Source: DASQPA01 sp035644215 (GTDB lineage Bacteria; Acidobacteriota; Thermoanaerobaculia; Multivoradales; UBA5704). Taken from it: DNA of 32,687 bases. The stretch spans positions 1 through 32,687 of the forward strand of contig DASQPA010000370.1 of the NCBI GenBank assembly GCA_035644215.1, given 5' to 3'. The translations under genes and the position numbers were made by a program. Of the stretch, positions 6,272 to 14,565 are shown piece after piece (the stretch's first letter is position 1; each line of letters begins with the position of its first letter). The notes beneath the pieces are model-generated. The model did no database searches, had not been told where the DNA came from, and saw nothing but the letters and a program-made list of their open reading frames with translations.

Positions 6272-8404
6272 ATGCAGACACCAACGTTTACGACCCGCGG
6301 TGCGCGGCCGGGCCGCGCCCTGGTTTCGGTATTCACGCTGCTCCTGGCGCTCGCCGCCGCGGCGGTCGCGCCACCCGCGACCGCCCAGACGGACCCCGCC
6401 GCCGGCGGAGCGTACGGCTATTTCCGCACGATCGAGGGGGACGCCACCCTGATCCCGGCCGGCGACGGCGAACGGAGCGCCGCCACCCCCGCCGAGATCA
6501 ACCGGCCGGTGCTGCCGGGCGACCGTATCCAGGTCGCCGAGCGCGGCCGGGTCGAGATCGTCCTCCCCGACCGCAACCTGCTGCGCCTCGACGGCGGCAG
6601 CGAGGTGGTCCTCGACCAACTCGCCGGCGATACGGACGGCGCGAGCGGCGGGTCCACCCGGATCTCGCTCGCCGAGGGCAACTTCCAGCTCGTCGTGGTG
6701 GAGGACGCCCTGGGCGACGCGCTGCCCCGCATCGACACCCCCAACGCCTCGATCTACGTCCAATACCCGGGTACCTACCGGATCACCTCCACCGCCGACC
6801 AGGGGGGCTGGAGCTCGGTCGTCGTCCGCCGCGGCAGCGTCGAGGTGGTGACCAGCCGCGGCTCGGTCCGCGTGCGGGCCGGCGAGGAGAGCCAGATCGA
6901 GGGCAGTACCGAGGGTGATAGGGACGCCCGGGCGACCATCGCCCAGGCGAGCGGCTACGATGCCCTCGAGCGCTGGGGCCGCGACCTCACGACCCGGCTG
7001 GCCGACGGCGGCGACCTGTCGCGCTACGGCTCCTGGCTCGACGTCGACGGCCACCGCTACTGGCGGCCGACCGTCAGCACCGATGCTACCGGCGATAGCG
7101 GCTGGCGTCCCTACACCGACGGCTACTGGACCTCCACCCCGGGCGGCATGAGCTGGGTGGCGACCGAGCCCTGGGGCTGGGTGCCCTACCACTACGGCTC
7201 CTGGGACTTCCTCCCCGGCTACGGCTGGGTGTGGGAGCCGGGCACCGTCTTCGCCGCCTCCTGGGTCTACTGGTACTGGGGGCCTTCCTACGTCGGTTGG
7301 TGCCCGATCGGCTTCTACACCGGCTGGTACGGCCGCCGCTTCCACGACCCGACCTTCCGCTTCGGCGTCTACGGCTGGGCGGGCGGCGACTGGAACCACT
7401 TCGCGCACTGGAATTTCGTCGGCATCGGCCACTTCGGCCACCGCGACCTCCACCGCTGGGTACGCCCGGCGGGCGATCTGCGCGGCGACATGCGGATGCG
7501 GGAGCTGCCGCGCGGCATCGTCACCACCGACACCCGCGGCCTCACCCCCGGCCGCTGGAGTCACCCGGACCAGGTCCTCGAGGTGCTGCGGCATCGCGGG
7601 GGGCCAGGGAATCACGGCGGCAAAGGCGACGACCTGCCGGACGTGACCTCCTTCGTGGCCCGGGACCCCAAGCTGCCGCCGCAGGTCCTGCGCACGGTGC
7701 TGGCCGACGGGCCGCAGAGCGGGTCGAATCGCGGCCACCTGGCCGGGACACCGCTGCGCCCGGGCACCCTGGGGACCCGCCCCCAGAGCCCGAGCAACGC
7801 CGGCGGTATTGGCGGCATCGGCGGCATCGGCGGCACCCGTGGTCGCTGGACCGAGCGGACGCCGCCGGCCGGGACCGGAGCGGGCGACCGGCCGGCGCTC
7901 CAGAGCCACGCCTGGGACCGCCAGCCGACCGCACCCCGGACCGTCCCGCGGCCCAACCCCGGCGACCGCACGGTCCGCCCGCCGGCCCACACCTGGGACC
8001 GCCCAACGCCCGCCACGCCGACCGCGCCGCGCGAGGGCCGGCCGGCGGACCGCAAGCGGGATCGCCCCGCGCGGGTCGACCCCGGAACGCCGGCCCCTCC
8101 CACGACCCCGGCCCGTCCGGCCGTGCCGCGCGACCTCCCGGCGAACCCGGCTCCCCCGAGCCACGAGCGGCCCGAGCACCGGCAGCGGCAGGAGCCCGCG
8201 CCACGTCCCACACCGCCGCCGCCCGCGGCTCCCCGGCCGCAACCGACGCCCCGCCCGCAGCCGATACCGCAACCGATACCGCGGCCGCAGCCCGCGCCGC
8301 CGCCGCACGCCACGCCGCCGCCGGCCCCCCGGCCCGCCCCGCTGCCGCCGCGCACGGAGCGGCCCCAGCCGCAGCGGCCGCCCGCGAAGCCGCCCGGCCG
8401 GTGA
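6272..8404 (+). CDS. exported FecR-domain/DUF6600-like protein with proline-rich tail
   Basis: The 710-residue protein starts at ATG 6272, 9 bases after GAGGG at 6258-6262. A signal peptide (residues 1 to about 39, ending PATAQ) directs export. Residues ~45-225 resemble a FecR-like domain (VLPGDRIQVAERGRVEIVLP, later FQLVVVEDALG and VVRRGSVEVV). Residues ~250-375 are very rich in Trp, Tyr and Gly: YWRPTV, GWRPYTDGYW, PWGWVPYHYGSW, YGWVWEPG. This matches the DUF6600 type often found after FecR-like domains. Residues ~430-710 are a long Pro/Arg/Thr-rich, probably disordered tail that includes a Gly-Gly-Ile run encoded by 9-bp repeats near 7802-7835. No sigma factor or TonB receptor is adjacent, so iron signalling is not supported; an envelope structural role is inferred. 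A terminator follows. Confidence 0.8.
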   Translation: MQTPTFTTRGARPGRALVSVFTLLLALAAAAVAPPATAQTDPAAGGAYGYFRTIEGDATLIPAGDGERSAATPAEINRPVLPGDRIQVAERGRVEIVLPDRNLLRLDGGSEVVLDQLAGDTDGASGGSTRISLAEGNFQLVVVEDALGDALPRIDTPNASIYVQYPGTYRITSTADQGGWSSVVVRRGSVEVVTSRGSVRVRAGEESQIEGSTEGDRDARATIAQASGYDALERWGRDLTTRLADGGDLSRYGSWLDVDGHRYWRPTVSTDATGDSGWRPYTDGYWTSTPGGMSWVATEPWGWVPYHYGSWDFLPGYGWVWEPGTVFAASWVYWYWGPSYVGWCPIGFYTGWYGRRFHDPTFRFGVYGWAGGDWNHFAHWNFVGIGHFGHRDLHRWVRPAGDLRGDMRMRELPRGIVTTDTRGLTPGRWSHPDQVLEVLRHRGGPGNHGGKGDDLPDVTSFVARDPKLPPQVLRTVLADGPQSGSNRGHLAGTPLRPGTLGTRPQSPSNAGGIGGIGGIGGTRGRWTERTPPAGTGAGDRPALQSHAWDRQPTAPRTVPRPNPGDRTVRPPAHTWDRPTPATPTAPREGRPADRKRDRPARVDPGTPAPPTTPARPAVPRDLPANPAPPSHERPEHRQRQEPAPRPTPPPPAAPRPQPTPRPQPIPQPIPRPQPAPPPHATPPPAPRPAPLPPRTERPQPQRPPAKPPGR

Positions 8405-8411
8405 CGGCCGC

Positions 8412-8444
8412 AAGGGCACCCGTGCCTCGACGGGTGCCCTTTTT
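8412..8444 (+). terminator. Rho-independent terminator after the FecR-like gene
   Basis: An 11-bp perfect stem AAGGGCACCCG (8412-8422) and CGGGTGCCCTT (8431-8441) with an 8-base loop is followed by a run of T to 8444. It starts 8 bases after the stop codon at 8404 and should end the upstream transcript. It is the only clear intrinsic terminator in the window. Confidence 0.93.
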
Positions 8445-8467
8445 CGTCGGCCGGGGGGAAGGCGGGC

Positions 8468-8473
8468 TACAAT
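8468..8473 (+). promoter_or_regulatory. -10-like TACAAT directly before a start codon
   Basis: TACAAT lies 10 bases before ATG 8484, and no Shine-Dalgarno sequence lies between. It follows the terminator at 8412-8444, so a new promoter is expected here. A start site 6-8 bases after the hexamer would give a leaderless or nearly leaderless mRNA. No convincing -35 is seen. Confidence 0.4.
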
Positions 8474-8483
8474 CGGCTCTCGC

Positions 8484-8729
8484 ATGCGATCCAACACCGT
8501 GTTCCGCATCCTCTTCGTCCTCTACTGCGTCGAGGCGGGGGTCTTCCTGATCCTGGCGCCCTGGGGGCCGGCGTGGGACCGCACGCTCTCCCACCTGCCG
8601 CTCGGCCCCCTGAGCGCCGTCTGCCTCCACCCGGTCTTCCGCGGCGCCGTCTCGGGCTTCGGCCTCGTCCACCTGGTCTGGGGGGCGAACGACCTCCAGG
8701 CGCTCCTCCCCTGGCGGCGGCGCACCTGA
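8484..8729 (+). CDS. small membrane protein, unknown function
   Basis: The 81-residue product starts at ATG 8484. It has a hydrophobic helix at about residues 6-26 (VFRILFVLYCVEAGVFLILAP), a short WDRTLSHLPLGPL loop, and a second hydrophobic stretch at about 42-66 (LSAVCLHPVFRGAVSGFGLVHL), ending in a basic LLPWRRRT. Two inner-membrane helices with a positive cytoplasmic C terminus are likely. I do not recognise the family. Its stop codon runs directly into the thiE-like frame, so the two are probably cotranscribed. Confidence 0.65.
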   Translation: MRSNTVFRILFVLYCVEAGVFLILAPWGPAWDRTLSHLPLGPLSAVCLHPVFRGAVSGFGLVHLVWGANDLQALLPWRRRT

Positions 8730-8758
8730 CCTCTCCTCTGCTTTTCCGACTGCTGGCG

Positions 8759-9385
8759 GTGAGCGACCGGGCGACCCTGGACTCCGATCTCCCGGCGTGG
8801 GTGCGGCAGCTCGCCGCCGCCGGGGTCGACGGCCTCCAGCTGCGCGAGAAGGACATGGACGACCGCGACCTCTACGGCCTCGCCCGTCTCGCCCGGACGG
8901 TCTTCCCGCCTCCCGCCCGGCTGCTGGTCAACGGCCGGCTGGACGTGGCGCTCGCCGCCTCGGCCGACGGCGCCCACCTCCCGGCCGACGGGGTCCCGGT
9001 CGCGGCCTTGCGAAAGCGCTGGGGAGCGCGGGTGCTCCTCGGCGTCTCGACCCATCATCCAGAAGAGGTGGCGGCGGCCCGGGCGGCGGGGGCGGACTAT
9101 GTCACCTTCGGTCCCATCTACCCCACTCCGGGCAAGGAGCGCTACGGTCCGCCCCCGGGCCTCCCCGGTCTCTCGCGCGCGGCGGCCCTGGGCGTTCCCG
9201 TCTATGCCCTGGGAGGGGTTACACTAGACCGGCTCGACGAGGTCGCCGCGGCCGGTGCCGCCGGCGCCTCCGGGATCCGCCTCTTCCAGGCGGTCTCCCG
9301 CCTTCCCGAGCTGGTCCGCGCCGCCGCCCTCGCCTTCCCACGGGTACCGACCGCCCCAGGAGATGCCGTCCGCCGTGAATCCTGA
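8759..9385 (+). CDS. thiE: thiamine-phosphate synthase-like protein (ThiE/TenI family)
   Basis: The TIM-barrel protein would couple the thiazole and pyrimidine halves of thiamine. It shows the family pattern: LLAVSDR at the first strand, GVDGLQLREKDMDDRDL, NGRLDVALAASADGAHLP, VLLGVSTHHPEEVAAA, GADYVTFGPIYPTPGK and VPVYALGGV. The start is uncertain. Homology begins at or before the codon for LLAVSD, but no ATG, GTG or TTG lies in a usable position upstream. GTG 8759 would clip the first strand; CTG at 8726 (overlapping the previous stop TGA) or 8738 would keep it. No other thiamine genes or TPP riboswitch are nearby, so TenI-like or related activity cannot be excluded. It overlaps lspA by 23 bases. 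Confidence 0.8.
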   Translation: MSDRATLDSDLPAWVRQLAAAGVDGLQLREKDMDDRDLYGLARLARTVFPPPARLLVNGRLDVALAASADGAHLPADGVPVAALRKRWGARVLLGVSTHHPEEVAAARAAGADYVTFGPIYPTPGKERYGPPPGLPGLSRAAALGVPVYALGGVTLDRLDEVAAAGAAGASGIRLFQAVSRLPELVRAAALAFPRVPTAPGDAVRRES

Positions 9386-9965
9386 TCCGAGCCCCCACCC
9401 GATCCGTCCCTCCCGCGAGGTCGCCGCCGGCTTCTACAAGTTGCGCTACCTCTTCGTCTCCCTGGCCGTCCTGGTGGCCGATCAGTGGACCAAGTGGCTG
9501 GTCGAGATGCACCTGCCCGATCACGGCGCCGAGTCGGTCCTCCCCGGCCTGCTCAATCTCACCCACGTGCGCAACACCGGGGTCGCCTTCGGCCTCTTCG
9601 CCGCCCAGGGGATGACCGGCGGCAGCTGGCTCCTCACCCTCCTGGGTCTCGCCGCCCTGACCGCCGTCGGCCTCTACTTCTGGTTCACCCCCTCGCGCGA
9701 CCGGACGCTCCTCGTGGCGCTCGCCCTGGTGGTGGGCGGTGCGGTGGGCAACCTGATCGACCGGGTGGTGAGCGGCGCGGTCACCGACTTCATCGACGTC
9801 TACGTCGGCACCCACCACTGGCCGGCCTTCAACATCGCCGACAGCGCCATCTCGATCGGCATCGTCCTCATGGCGATCGACAGCCTGAAGATGCACCACG
9901 TCCCCGCTCCGGCCGCCGCCGCTCCGGCGACCCCCACCCCCTCGGGGACCGACGGCCCGGGCTAG
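9363..9965 (+). CDS. lspA: lipoprotein signal peptidase (signal peptidase II)
   Basis: This inner-membrane aspartic protease cleaves lipoprotein signal peptides after diacylglyceryl transfer. The 200-residue protein has about four membrane helices and the family motifs DQWTKW (40-45), HVRNTGVAFGLF (68-79), GNLIDR (129-134), then TDFIDV with catalytic D142, and FNIADS with catalytic D160. The first ~22 residues are an extra hydrophilic extension, and the C terminus is Ala/Pro-rich. ATG 9363 has AGGAG immediately before it, too close to act; that site may instead serve GTG 9375, 12 bases away. Two lipoproteins in the window (4064-4651 and 30416-31558) are plausible substrates. The order lspA then rluD-like is common in bacteria. 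Confidence 0.95.
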   Translation: MPSAVNPDPSPHPIRPSREVAAGFYKLRYLFVSLAVLVADQWTKWLVEMHLPDHGAESVLPGLLNLTHVRNTGVAFGLFAAQGMTGGSWLLTLLGLAALTAVGLYFWFTPSRDRTLLVALALVVGGAVGNLIDRVVSGAVTDFIDVYVGTHHWPAFNIADSAISIGIVLMAIDSLKMHHVPAPAAAAPATPTPSGTDGPG

Positions 9966-9992
9966 GCCGCCGCTCCCCCCGCCTCCGATCCC

Positions 9993-10985
9993 GTGGACGA
10001 CGCGCCCCCCCTCACCTGGCCCCACACCTGGAGAGTCGGGCCCGAGGCCGCGGGCGACCGTCTCGACCGCCACGTGGCCGCCCACCTCGCGGTGCCGCGC
10101 AACCAGGTGCAGCGCTGGATCGGGGACGGCCGGGTGCAGGTGAACGGCCGGCCGGCCCGGCCGTCGCAGGAGATGGCGGCGGGCGATGCCGTGGCGTGCC
10201 GGCCGGAGGTGCGGCGCGAGGAGCGGGTGGTCGCGGAGGAGGGCGAGCTGGTGCTCCTCCACGAGGACCCCGACCTCGTGGTGCTGGCCAAGCCGGCGGG
10301 CTTGACCGTCCACCCCGGGGCCGGCCGCCCGAGCGGCACCCTCGCCCACCGCCTCCTCGCCCACTATCCCGAGATGGCCGGGGTGGGCGGCCCCGGCCGG
10401 CCGGGCATCGTCCACCGGCTGGACCGCGACACCAGCGGGGTGATGGTGGTGGCGCGCACCCCCGCCGCCTACGCCCGCCTCTCCCGCGCCTTCGCCGCGC
10501 GCGAGGTCCAGAAACGCTATTTTGCCCTGACCTACGGCGCCCCGAAGCCGCCTTCCGGCACGATCACCGCGCCGATCGGCCGCCACCCCACGAAACGCCA
10601 GGAGATGACCGTCCGCCCGGACGGCCGCCCGGCCTGGACCGGCTACGCGACCCTGGCGGCTCGCTCTGGGATCGCCCTCCTGGCCCTCGACTTGAAGACC
10701 GGCCGCACCCACCAGATCCGCGTTCATCTCAAGAGCCTCGGCCATCCGCTGATCGGCGACCCGGTCTACGGCGAGGCACGCTGGAAGGCCCTCCCCCGCC
10801 CCCTGCAAGCGGCGCTCCGCGACTTCCCCCGCCCGGCCCTCCACGCCTGGCGGCTCGCCTTCCGCCACCCCACGACCGGCGAGCCCGTCGCCTTCGAGGC
10901 GCCGGTGCCGGCGGATCTGACCGAGCTGTGGGAGCAGGTGACGGGGGCGGGGTGGCCGGAGAGGCCGGAGACGATGGGGGCGTAG
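9993..10985 (+). CDS. rluD: RluA/RluD-family 23S rRNA pseudouridine synthase
   Basis: The 330-residue protein starts at GTG 9993. An S4 RNA-binding domain (about 20-65, GDRLDRHVAAHLAVPRNQVQ) is followed by the RluA-type catalytic domain, with the signature HRLDRDTSG at 141-149 (catalytic D144) and the later motifs KTGRTHQIRVHL and GHPLIGDPVYG. The combination of S4 domain and HRLDRDTSG fits RluD, which modifies helix 69 of 23S rRNA, but other family members cannot be excluded from sequence alone. It starts 27 bases after the lspA stop and is probably in the same transcript. Confidence 0.92.
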   Translation: MDDAPPLTWPHTWRVGPEAAGDRLDRHVAAHLAVPRNQVQRWIGDGRVQVNGRPARPSQEMAAGDAVACRPEVRREERVVAEEGELVLLHEDPDLVVLAKPAGLTVHPGAGRPSGTLAHRLLAHYPEMAGVGGPGRPGIVHRLDRDTSGVMVVARTPAAYARLSRAFAAREVQKRYFALTYGAPKPPSGTITAPIGRHPTKRQEMTVRPDGRPAWTGYATLAARSGIALLALDLKTGRTHQIRVHLKSLGHPLIGDPVYGEARWKALPRPLQAALRDFPRPALHAWRLAFRHPTTGEPVAFEAPVPADLTELWEQVTGAGWPERPETMGA

Positions 10986-11041
10986 GAAACCTCGCGCGCG
11001 GTGTACACTCCGGGTCCCAACCCTTCGTCAAGGAGGATTCT

Positions 11042-11602
11042 ATGCCCTTCGGAAGCTTGTGGCTGCCCGTCGTCGTCGCCGCAGTTGCGGTCTGGCTCGT
11101 CAGCGCTGTCGTGCACATGGCCCTGCGGTACCACAGGGCCGACTACAAGCAGCTGGCCGACGAGGACAAAGTCGCCCAGGCGGTGCGCCAGGTCGGCCCG
11201 GCACCCGGCGTCTACTTCATTCCCTACTGTGCCGAGATGTCCCAGTTGAAGGAGCCCGCCATCCGCAAGAAGTTCGAGGACGGCCCCGTCGCGATGCTGA
11301 CCGTCCTGCGCAACGGTGCGCCGGCGATGGGCAAGAACCTGGTCCAATGGTTCCTCTTCTGCTTCCTGGTGAGCTTCGTCACCGGCTACCTCGCGCGCCA
11401 TTCCCTGGCCCCCGGCGCGGGGGGGCTGGAGGTCCTGCGGATCACCGGGACCATCGCCTTCGCGGCCTATGCCTTCGGCTACCTCCAGGATTCGATCTGG
11501 AAGGCGATCCCGTGGTCCAACTCGCTGCGGGGTATTGCCGACGCCGTGCTCTACGCCCTGACCACCGGACTGGTCTTCCGCCTGCTCTGGCCCGGCGCCT
11601 GA
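11042..11602 (+). CDS. conserved-type membrane protein of unknown function
   Basis: The 186-residue product starts at ATG 11042, with AAGGAGG at 11030-11036 5 bases upstream, one of the strongest ribosome-binding sites here. A first membrane helix (about 5-27, LWLPVVVAAVAVWLVSAVVH) is followed by a ~70-residue soluble segment (YHRADYKQLADEDKVAQAV, then PGVYFIPYCAEMSQLKEPAI). Three further hydrophobic helices lie at about 101-120, 133-150 and 162-183. TACACT at 11004-11009 may be a -10. I do not recognise the family and see no catalytic motif. It converges with hslO, with 11 bases between the stops. Confidence 0.8.
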   Translation: MPFGSLWLPVVVAAVAVWLVSAVVHMALRYHRADYKQLADEDKVAQAVRQVGPAPGVYFIPYCAEMSQLKEPAIRKKFEDGPVAMLTVLRNGAPAMGKNLVQWFLFCFLVSFVTGYLARHSLAPGAGGLEVLRITGTIAFAAYAFGYLQDSIWKAIPWSNSLRGIADAVLYALTTGLVFRLLWPGA

Positions 11603-11613
11603 CCGGAAACCGT

Positions 11614-12516
11614 CTACTCCGCCGCCGGCCCCAGCTCCTCCGGCGTGTAGACGTAGCGGCTGCCGCAGAAGACGCAGTCGGCCTCGATCGTGCCGCTTGC
11701 GGAGCGCAGGTGCTCGCGGTCGTCCGCGGGGAGGAGGACCAGGTGGTGCAGGAGGCGCTCCCTGCTGCAGCGGCAGCGATAGCGCAGGGGGCGGGTCTCG
11801 CGCACCTCGCGGTCGAAGCCGGCGAGAAGGGTCTCGATCACATGCCCCGAGCCGCCGACCTCGACCAGGTGGCTCACCCCGGGGGTCCCGGCGATGTTTT
11901 GCTCCAGGCGGGCGACGGTGTCCTCCGGCGCCCCGGGGAGCACCTCGACGATCATCCCGCCTGCGGCGGCGATGCCGAAGGGCTTGGCGAGGACCCCCAG
12001 GAGCACCGCCGAGCGGCTCTGCTCGCTCTGCTCCAGGTAGTGGGCCACGTCCTCGCCGATCTCGCCGCTCACCAGCTCGACCTGGCTGTGGTAGCTGCCG
12101 CCGCCCGCGTGCTCGCGCAGCACCCGCAAGAGGCCCTTCCCCACCGCCCGGCCCACCGCCAGCTTGCCCGCCGGAGTGGGCGGCACGTCGACGTGCGGAT
12201 CGCCCACCATGCCGCGCAGGTTCCCCTCCTGGTCGGCCTCGGCGATCACCCGGCCCAGCGGGCCGTCGCCGCGGATCTCCAAGACCAGCCGGGTCGGCGT
12301 CTTGGCCGCCAGGCGGAGGAGGAGCGACGCCCCGGCCAGGCAGCGGCCGAGGGCGGCCGCGGCGACCGGCGACAGGTCGAGCCGACCGCGCGCCTCCTCG
12401 ACCACGCCGGTGACGTCGGCGACCGCCCAGCGCAGGGCGCCTCCGCCCGCCATGCCGAGCTGCAGCCGGCCGGTGGCGGAGGTCTCGCGGAGATCGGGCT
12501 TGGCAGGTGAGCTCAT
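11614..12516 (-). CDS. hslO: Hsp33 redox-regulated chaperone
   Basis: The 300-residue protein is a full-length Hsp33, a cytoplasmic holdase activated by oxidative unfolding. The redox switch is intact: C248-x-C250 (RCRCSRER) and C281-x-x-C284 (DCVFCGSRY) bind zinc in the reduced, inactive state and form disulfides on oxidation. The N-terminal domain has typical features (LVLEIRGDGPLGRVIAEAD, GNLRGMVGDP). The ATG at 12516 has AGGGA 6 bases upstream. It is the last gene of a minus-strand run sirtuin-radC-larC-hslO, 33 bases after the larC stop. Confidence 0.95.
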   Translation of the reverse strand: MSSPAKPDLRETSATGRLQLGMAGGGALRWAVADVTGVVEEARGRLDLSPVAAAALGRCLAGASLLLRLAAKTPTRLVLEIRGDGPLGRVIAEADQEGNLRGMVGDPHVDVPPTPAGKLAVGRAVGKGLLRVLREHAGGGSYHSQVELVSGEIGEDVAHYLEQSEQSRSAVLLGVLAKPFGIAAAGGMIVEVLPGAPEDTVARLEQNIAGTPGVSHLVEVGGSGHVIETLLAGFDREVRETRPLRYRCRCSRERLLHHLVLLPADDREHLRSASGTIEADCVFCGSRYVYTPEELGPAAE

Positions 12517-12549
12517 CGCAAGTCCCTACAACAAAGGCTTGCAGCGAGC

Positions 12550-13863
12550 TTATTGCGCGCCGGGGATGCCGGAAAGCGCCGCCAGGGTGGCGCGGTAGAC
12601 GTCGCGCCAGGGCACTCCATGCTCCAGGGCCAGGCGCCGGCAGTCCTCGAACTCCGGGGCCGCCGAGAGGGCGCGGCCGTCCAGGCGGGCGCGCTTGACC
12701 CGCACCGCACCGAAGCGGGTCTCGACCTCAATCGAGTCACGCTCGGCCTCGAAGCGGCCGGCGGCATGGAAGCGGCAGCCGAGCGAGCCCGACTCGGCGA
12801 GGAGGAGCGCCGCCATTTGCTCCAGCTGCGGCCGCCGGCAGAGGGCGGTCACCAGCGAGCCAGGCCGGTTCTTCTTCATCTGCACCGGGGTGAAATAGAC
12901 GTCAAGGGCACCGGCGTCGAGCAGTCTCTCCATGAGGAAGCCGAACCCCTCCCCAGGCAGGTTGTCGACCTCGCATTCGAGAACCATGACCTCCGGAAGG
13001 GCTCCCGCCTCCGCACCGGCCACCGCCCGCCCGCGCAGCAGGCGAAGGGCATTCGGCCGTTCCCGCACCTCGCGGCGGCCGAGCCCGTAGCCGGCGCCGT
13101 CCAGAACCAGGCCGGGGAGCTCGACGAACTCGTCGACCAGGAGGGCCAGGAGCACCGCGCCGGTAGGCGTCGTCAGCTCCCCTCCTCCCCCGCCGAAAAC
13201 CGGGATGCCGGCCAGCAGCTCGGCGGTAGCCGGCGCCGGCACCGGCAGCTCGCCATGCGCCGTCTCGGCCCGACCGCCCCCCACGTTGACGGTCCCACAG
13301 GTCAGCCGCTCCGGGGCCAGATGCTCGATCGCCGCCGCCGCCCCCACCAGGTCGACGATCGAATCGACCGCCCCCACCTCATGGAAGTGGACCCGCTCGA
13401 CCGGAATGCCATGCATCCGAGCCTCGGCCTCCCCCAACCGGTTGAAGAGGGCCAGAGCCCTCTCCCGCACCGCCGGAGCCAAACCGCTCCCCCCAATCAA
13501 CCGCCGGATCTCCGCCAGGTCCCGTCCATGCTGGTGGGGTGGGTGGTGGTGGTGTCCGTGCTCCTGTCCGTGCGAGTGTCCGTGCGCGTCCGTGTGTCCG
13601 TGCCCCTGCCCGTGCTGCTCCTGCTCCGCCCCCCCCTCCTCCGGATCCAACCCCTCGACCGGCCGCCCATCCACCAGCACCCGGAACCGCGTGCCCGCCA
13701 GGCCGCCGCGCAGCGCCTTCCGGCTCTCGACGCCCACCCCCGGCAAACCGAGCCGCTCGACCGCCTCGGAAACCACCGCGAGCGGCATTCCTAAATCCAA
13801 ACAGGCGCCGAGGAACATGTCCCCCGCGATCCCGCTCCAGCAGTCGAGGTGGTAGCGCGCCAT
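12550..13863 (-). CDS. larC: LarC, nickel-pincer cofactor synthesis protein
   Basis: The 437-residue protein matches LarC (formerly DUF111), the CTP-dependent cyclometallase that inserts nickel into the pincer cofactor of lactate racemase and related LarA-type enzymes. Recognisable parts are DCWSGIAGDMFLGACLDLG at the N terminus, HFHEVGAVDSIVDLVGAA in the middle, and CEVDNLPGEGFGFLMERLL and GSLGCRF in the C-terminal half. Residues 84-112 form a very His-rich segment (13 His in 29 residues), a probable nickel store between the two halves. In Lactobacillus the gene is split by a programmed frameshift; here it is one continuous frame. No larA, larB or larE lies in the window. The start is 12 bases after the radC stop, with GGAG 5 bases before it. 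Confidence 0.93.
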   Translation of the reverse strand: MARYHLDCWSGIAGDMFLGACLDLGMPLAVVSEAVERLGLPGVGVESRKALRGGLAGTRFRVLVDGRPVEGLDPEEGGAEQEQHGQGHGHTDAHGHSHGQEHGHHHHPPHQHGRDLAEIRRLIGGSGLAPAVRERALALFNRLGEAEARMHGIPVERVHFHEVGAVDSIVDLVGAAAAIEHLAPERLTCGTVNVGGGRAETAHGELPVPAPATAELLAGIPVFGGGGGELTTPTGAVLLALLVDEFVELPGLVLDGAGYGLGRREVRERPNALRLLRGRAVAGAEAGALPEVMVLECEVDNLPGEGFGFLMERLLDAGALDVYFTPVQMKKNRPGSLVTALCRRPQLEQMAALLLAESGSLGCRFHAAGRFEAERDSIEVETRFGAVRVKRARLDGRALSAAPEFEDCRRLALEHGVPWRDVYRATLAALSGIPGAQ

Positions 13864-13875
13864 GGCCGCTCCAGG

Positions 13876-14565
13876 CTACCACGCGCTCTTGCAGAGCAGC
13901 GAGACGAAGCGGCCGGTGTGGCCAAGCACCAGGTGATCGACGAGGGTCACCCCCACCACGTCGGCCGCCTGCTGCATGCGGTGGGTGAAGACCAGGTCCT
14001 CGGGGGAGGGCGAGGGATCGCCGCTCGGGTGGGTGTGAAAGAGGACCACCCCGGCGGCGCCGCGCAGCAGGCACTCCTTCAGCACCTCCCGCGGCTCGAC
14101 CACGGCGCGGTCCAGGGTGCCGCGGTAGATCTCGCGCTCGCCCATCAACCGGCGGCGGGCGTCCAGGAAAAGCGCCCCCATCACCTCCTGGTCGCGCGTC
14201 CCGTAGCGGAGAGCCAAGTAGCGCACCACGTCCCGCGGGCCGGCGATGGGGTCGCGCTGGCCGATCTCCTCCCGCGCTAGGCGCCTCCCGAGCTCGATCG
14301 CGGCGAGGAGGCTCGCCGCCTTGGCCGGCCCCAGGCCGGAGCGCTTCAGGGCCTCCGGGGAGAGGCCGAGGAGGCCGCCCAGACCCGCAGTCTCGCAGAG
14401 CAGGTCGAGCGCCATCTGCAGGGCCGAGCAGCCCACCCGGCCGGTGCGCAGGAGGACGGCGACGAGCTCGACGTCGGAGAGCGCGCCGCTCCCCTGCTCG
14501 AGCAGGCGCTCGCGCGGCCGTTCGGTGAGCGGCAGCTCGCGGATCAGGTATTCGGTGGCCGGCAT
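13876..14565 (-). CDS. radC: RadC family JAB/MPN-domain protein
   Basis: The 229-residue product has an N-terminal helix-hairpin-helix-like region (about 65-95) and a C-terminal JAMM metalloprotease-fold domain with the signature H177-x-H179 and D190 (FHTHPSGDPSPSPED), a complete metal-binding set. RadC was named for DNA repair, but this role has been retracted in E. coli and the biochemical function is unknown. The ATG at 14565 was chosen over an upstream start at 14685, which would overlap the sirtuin by 142 bases; the chosen start still overlaps the sirtuin 3' end by 22 bases, so the two are coupled. Confidence 0.94.
   Translation of the reverse strand: MPATEYLIRELPLTERPRERLLEQGSGALSDVELVAVLLRTGRVGCSALQMALDLLCETAGLGGLLGLSPEALKRSGLGPAKAASLLAAIELGRRLAREEIGQRDPIAGPRDVVRYLALRYGTRDQEVMGALFLDARRRLMGEREIYRGTLDRAVVEPREVLKECLLRGAAGVVLFHTHPSGDPSPSPEDLVFTHRMQQAADVVGVTLVDHLVLGHTGRFVSLLCKSAW

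Noticed and set aside
6272..8404. Iron-uptake signalling (FecR/FecI/FecA) system
   Set aside because: No sigma factor or TonB-dependent receptor gene is adjacent; only the FecR-like domain is present.
6209..8509. 766-codon minus-strand frame opposite the FecR-like gene
   Set aside because: Composition is that of an antisense shadow; the plus strand has a signal peptide, ribosome-binding site and terminator in register.
8730..8760. TPP riboswitch before the thiE-like gene
   Set aside because: There is no room for one: the preceding gene stops at the edge of the thiE-like frame, and no THI-box sequence is seen.
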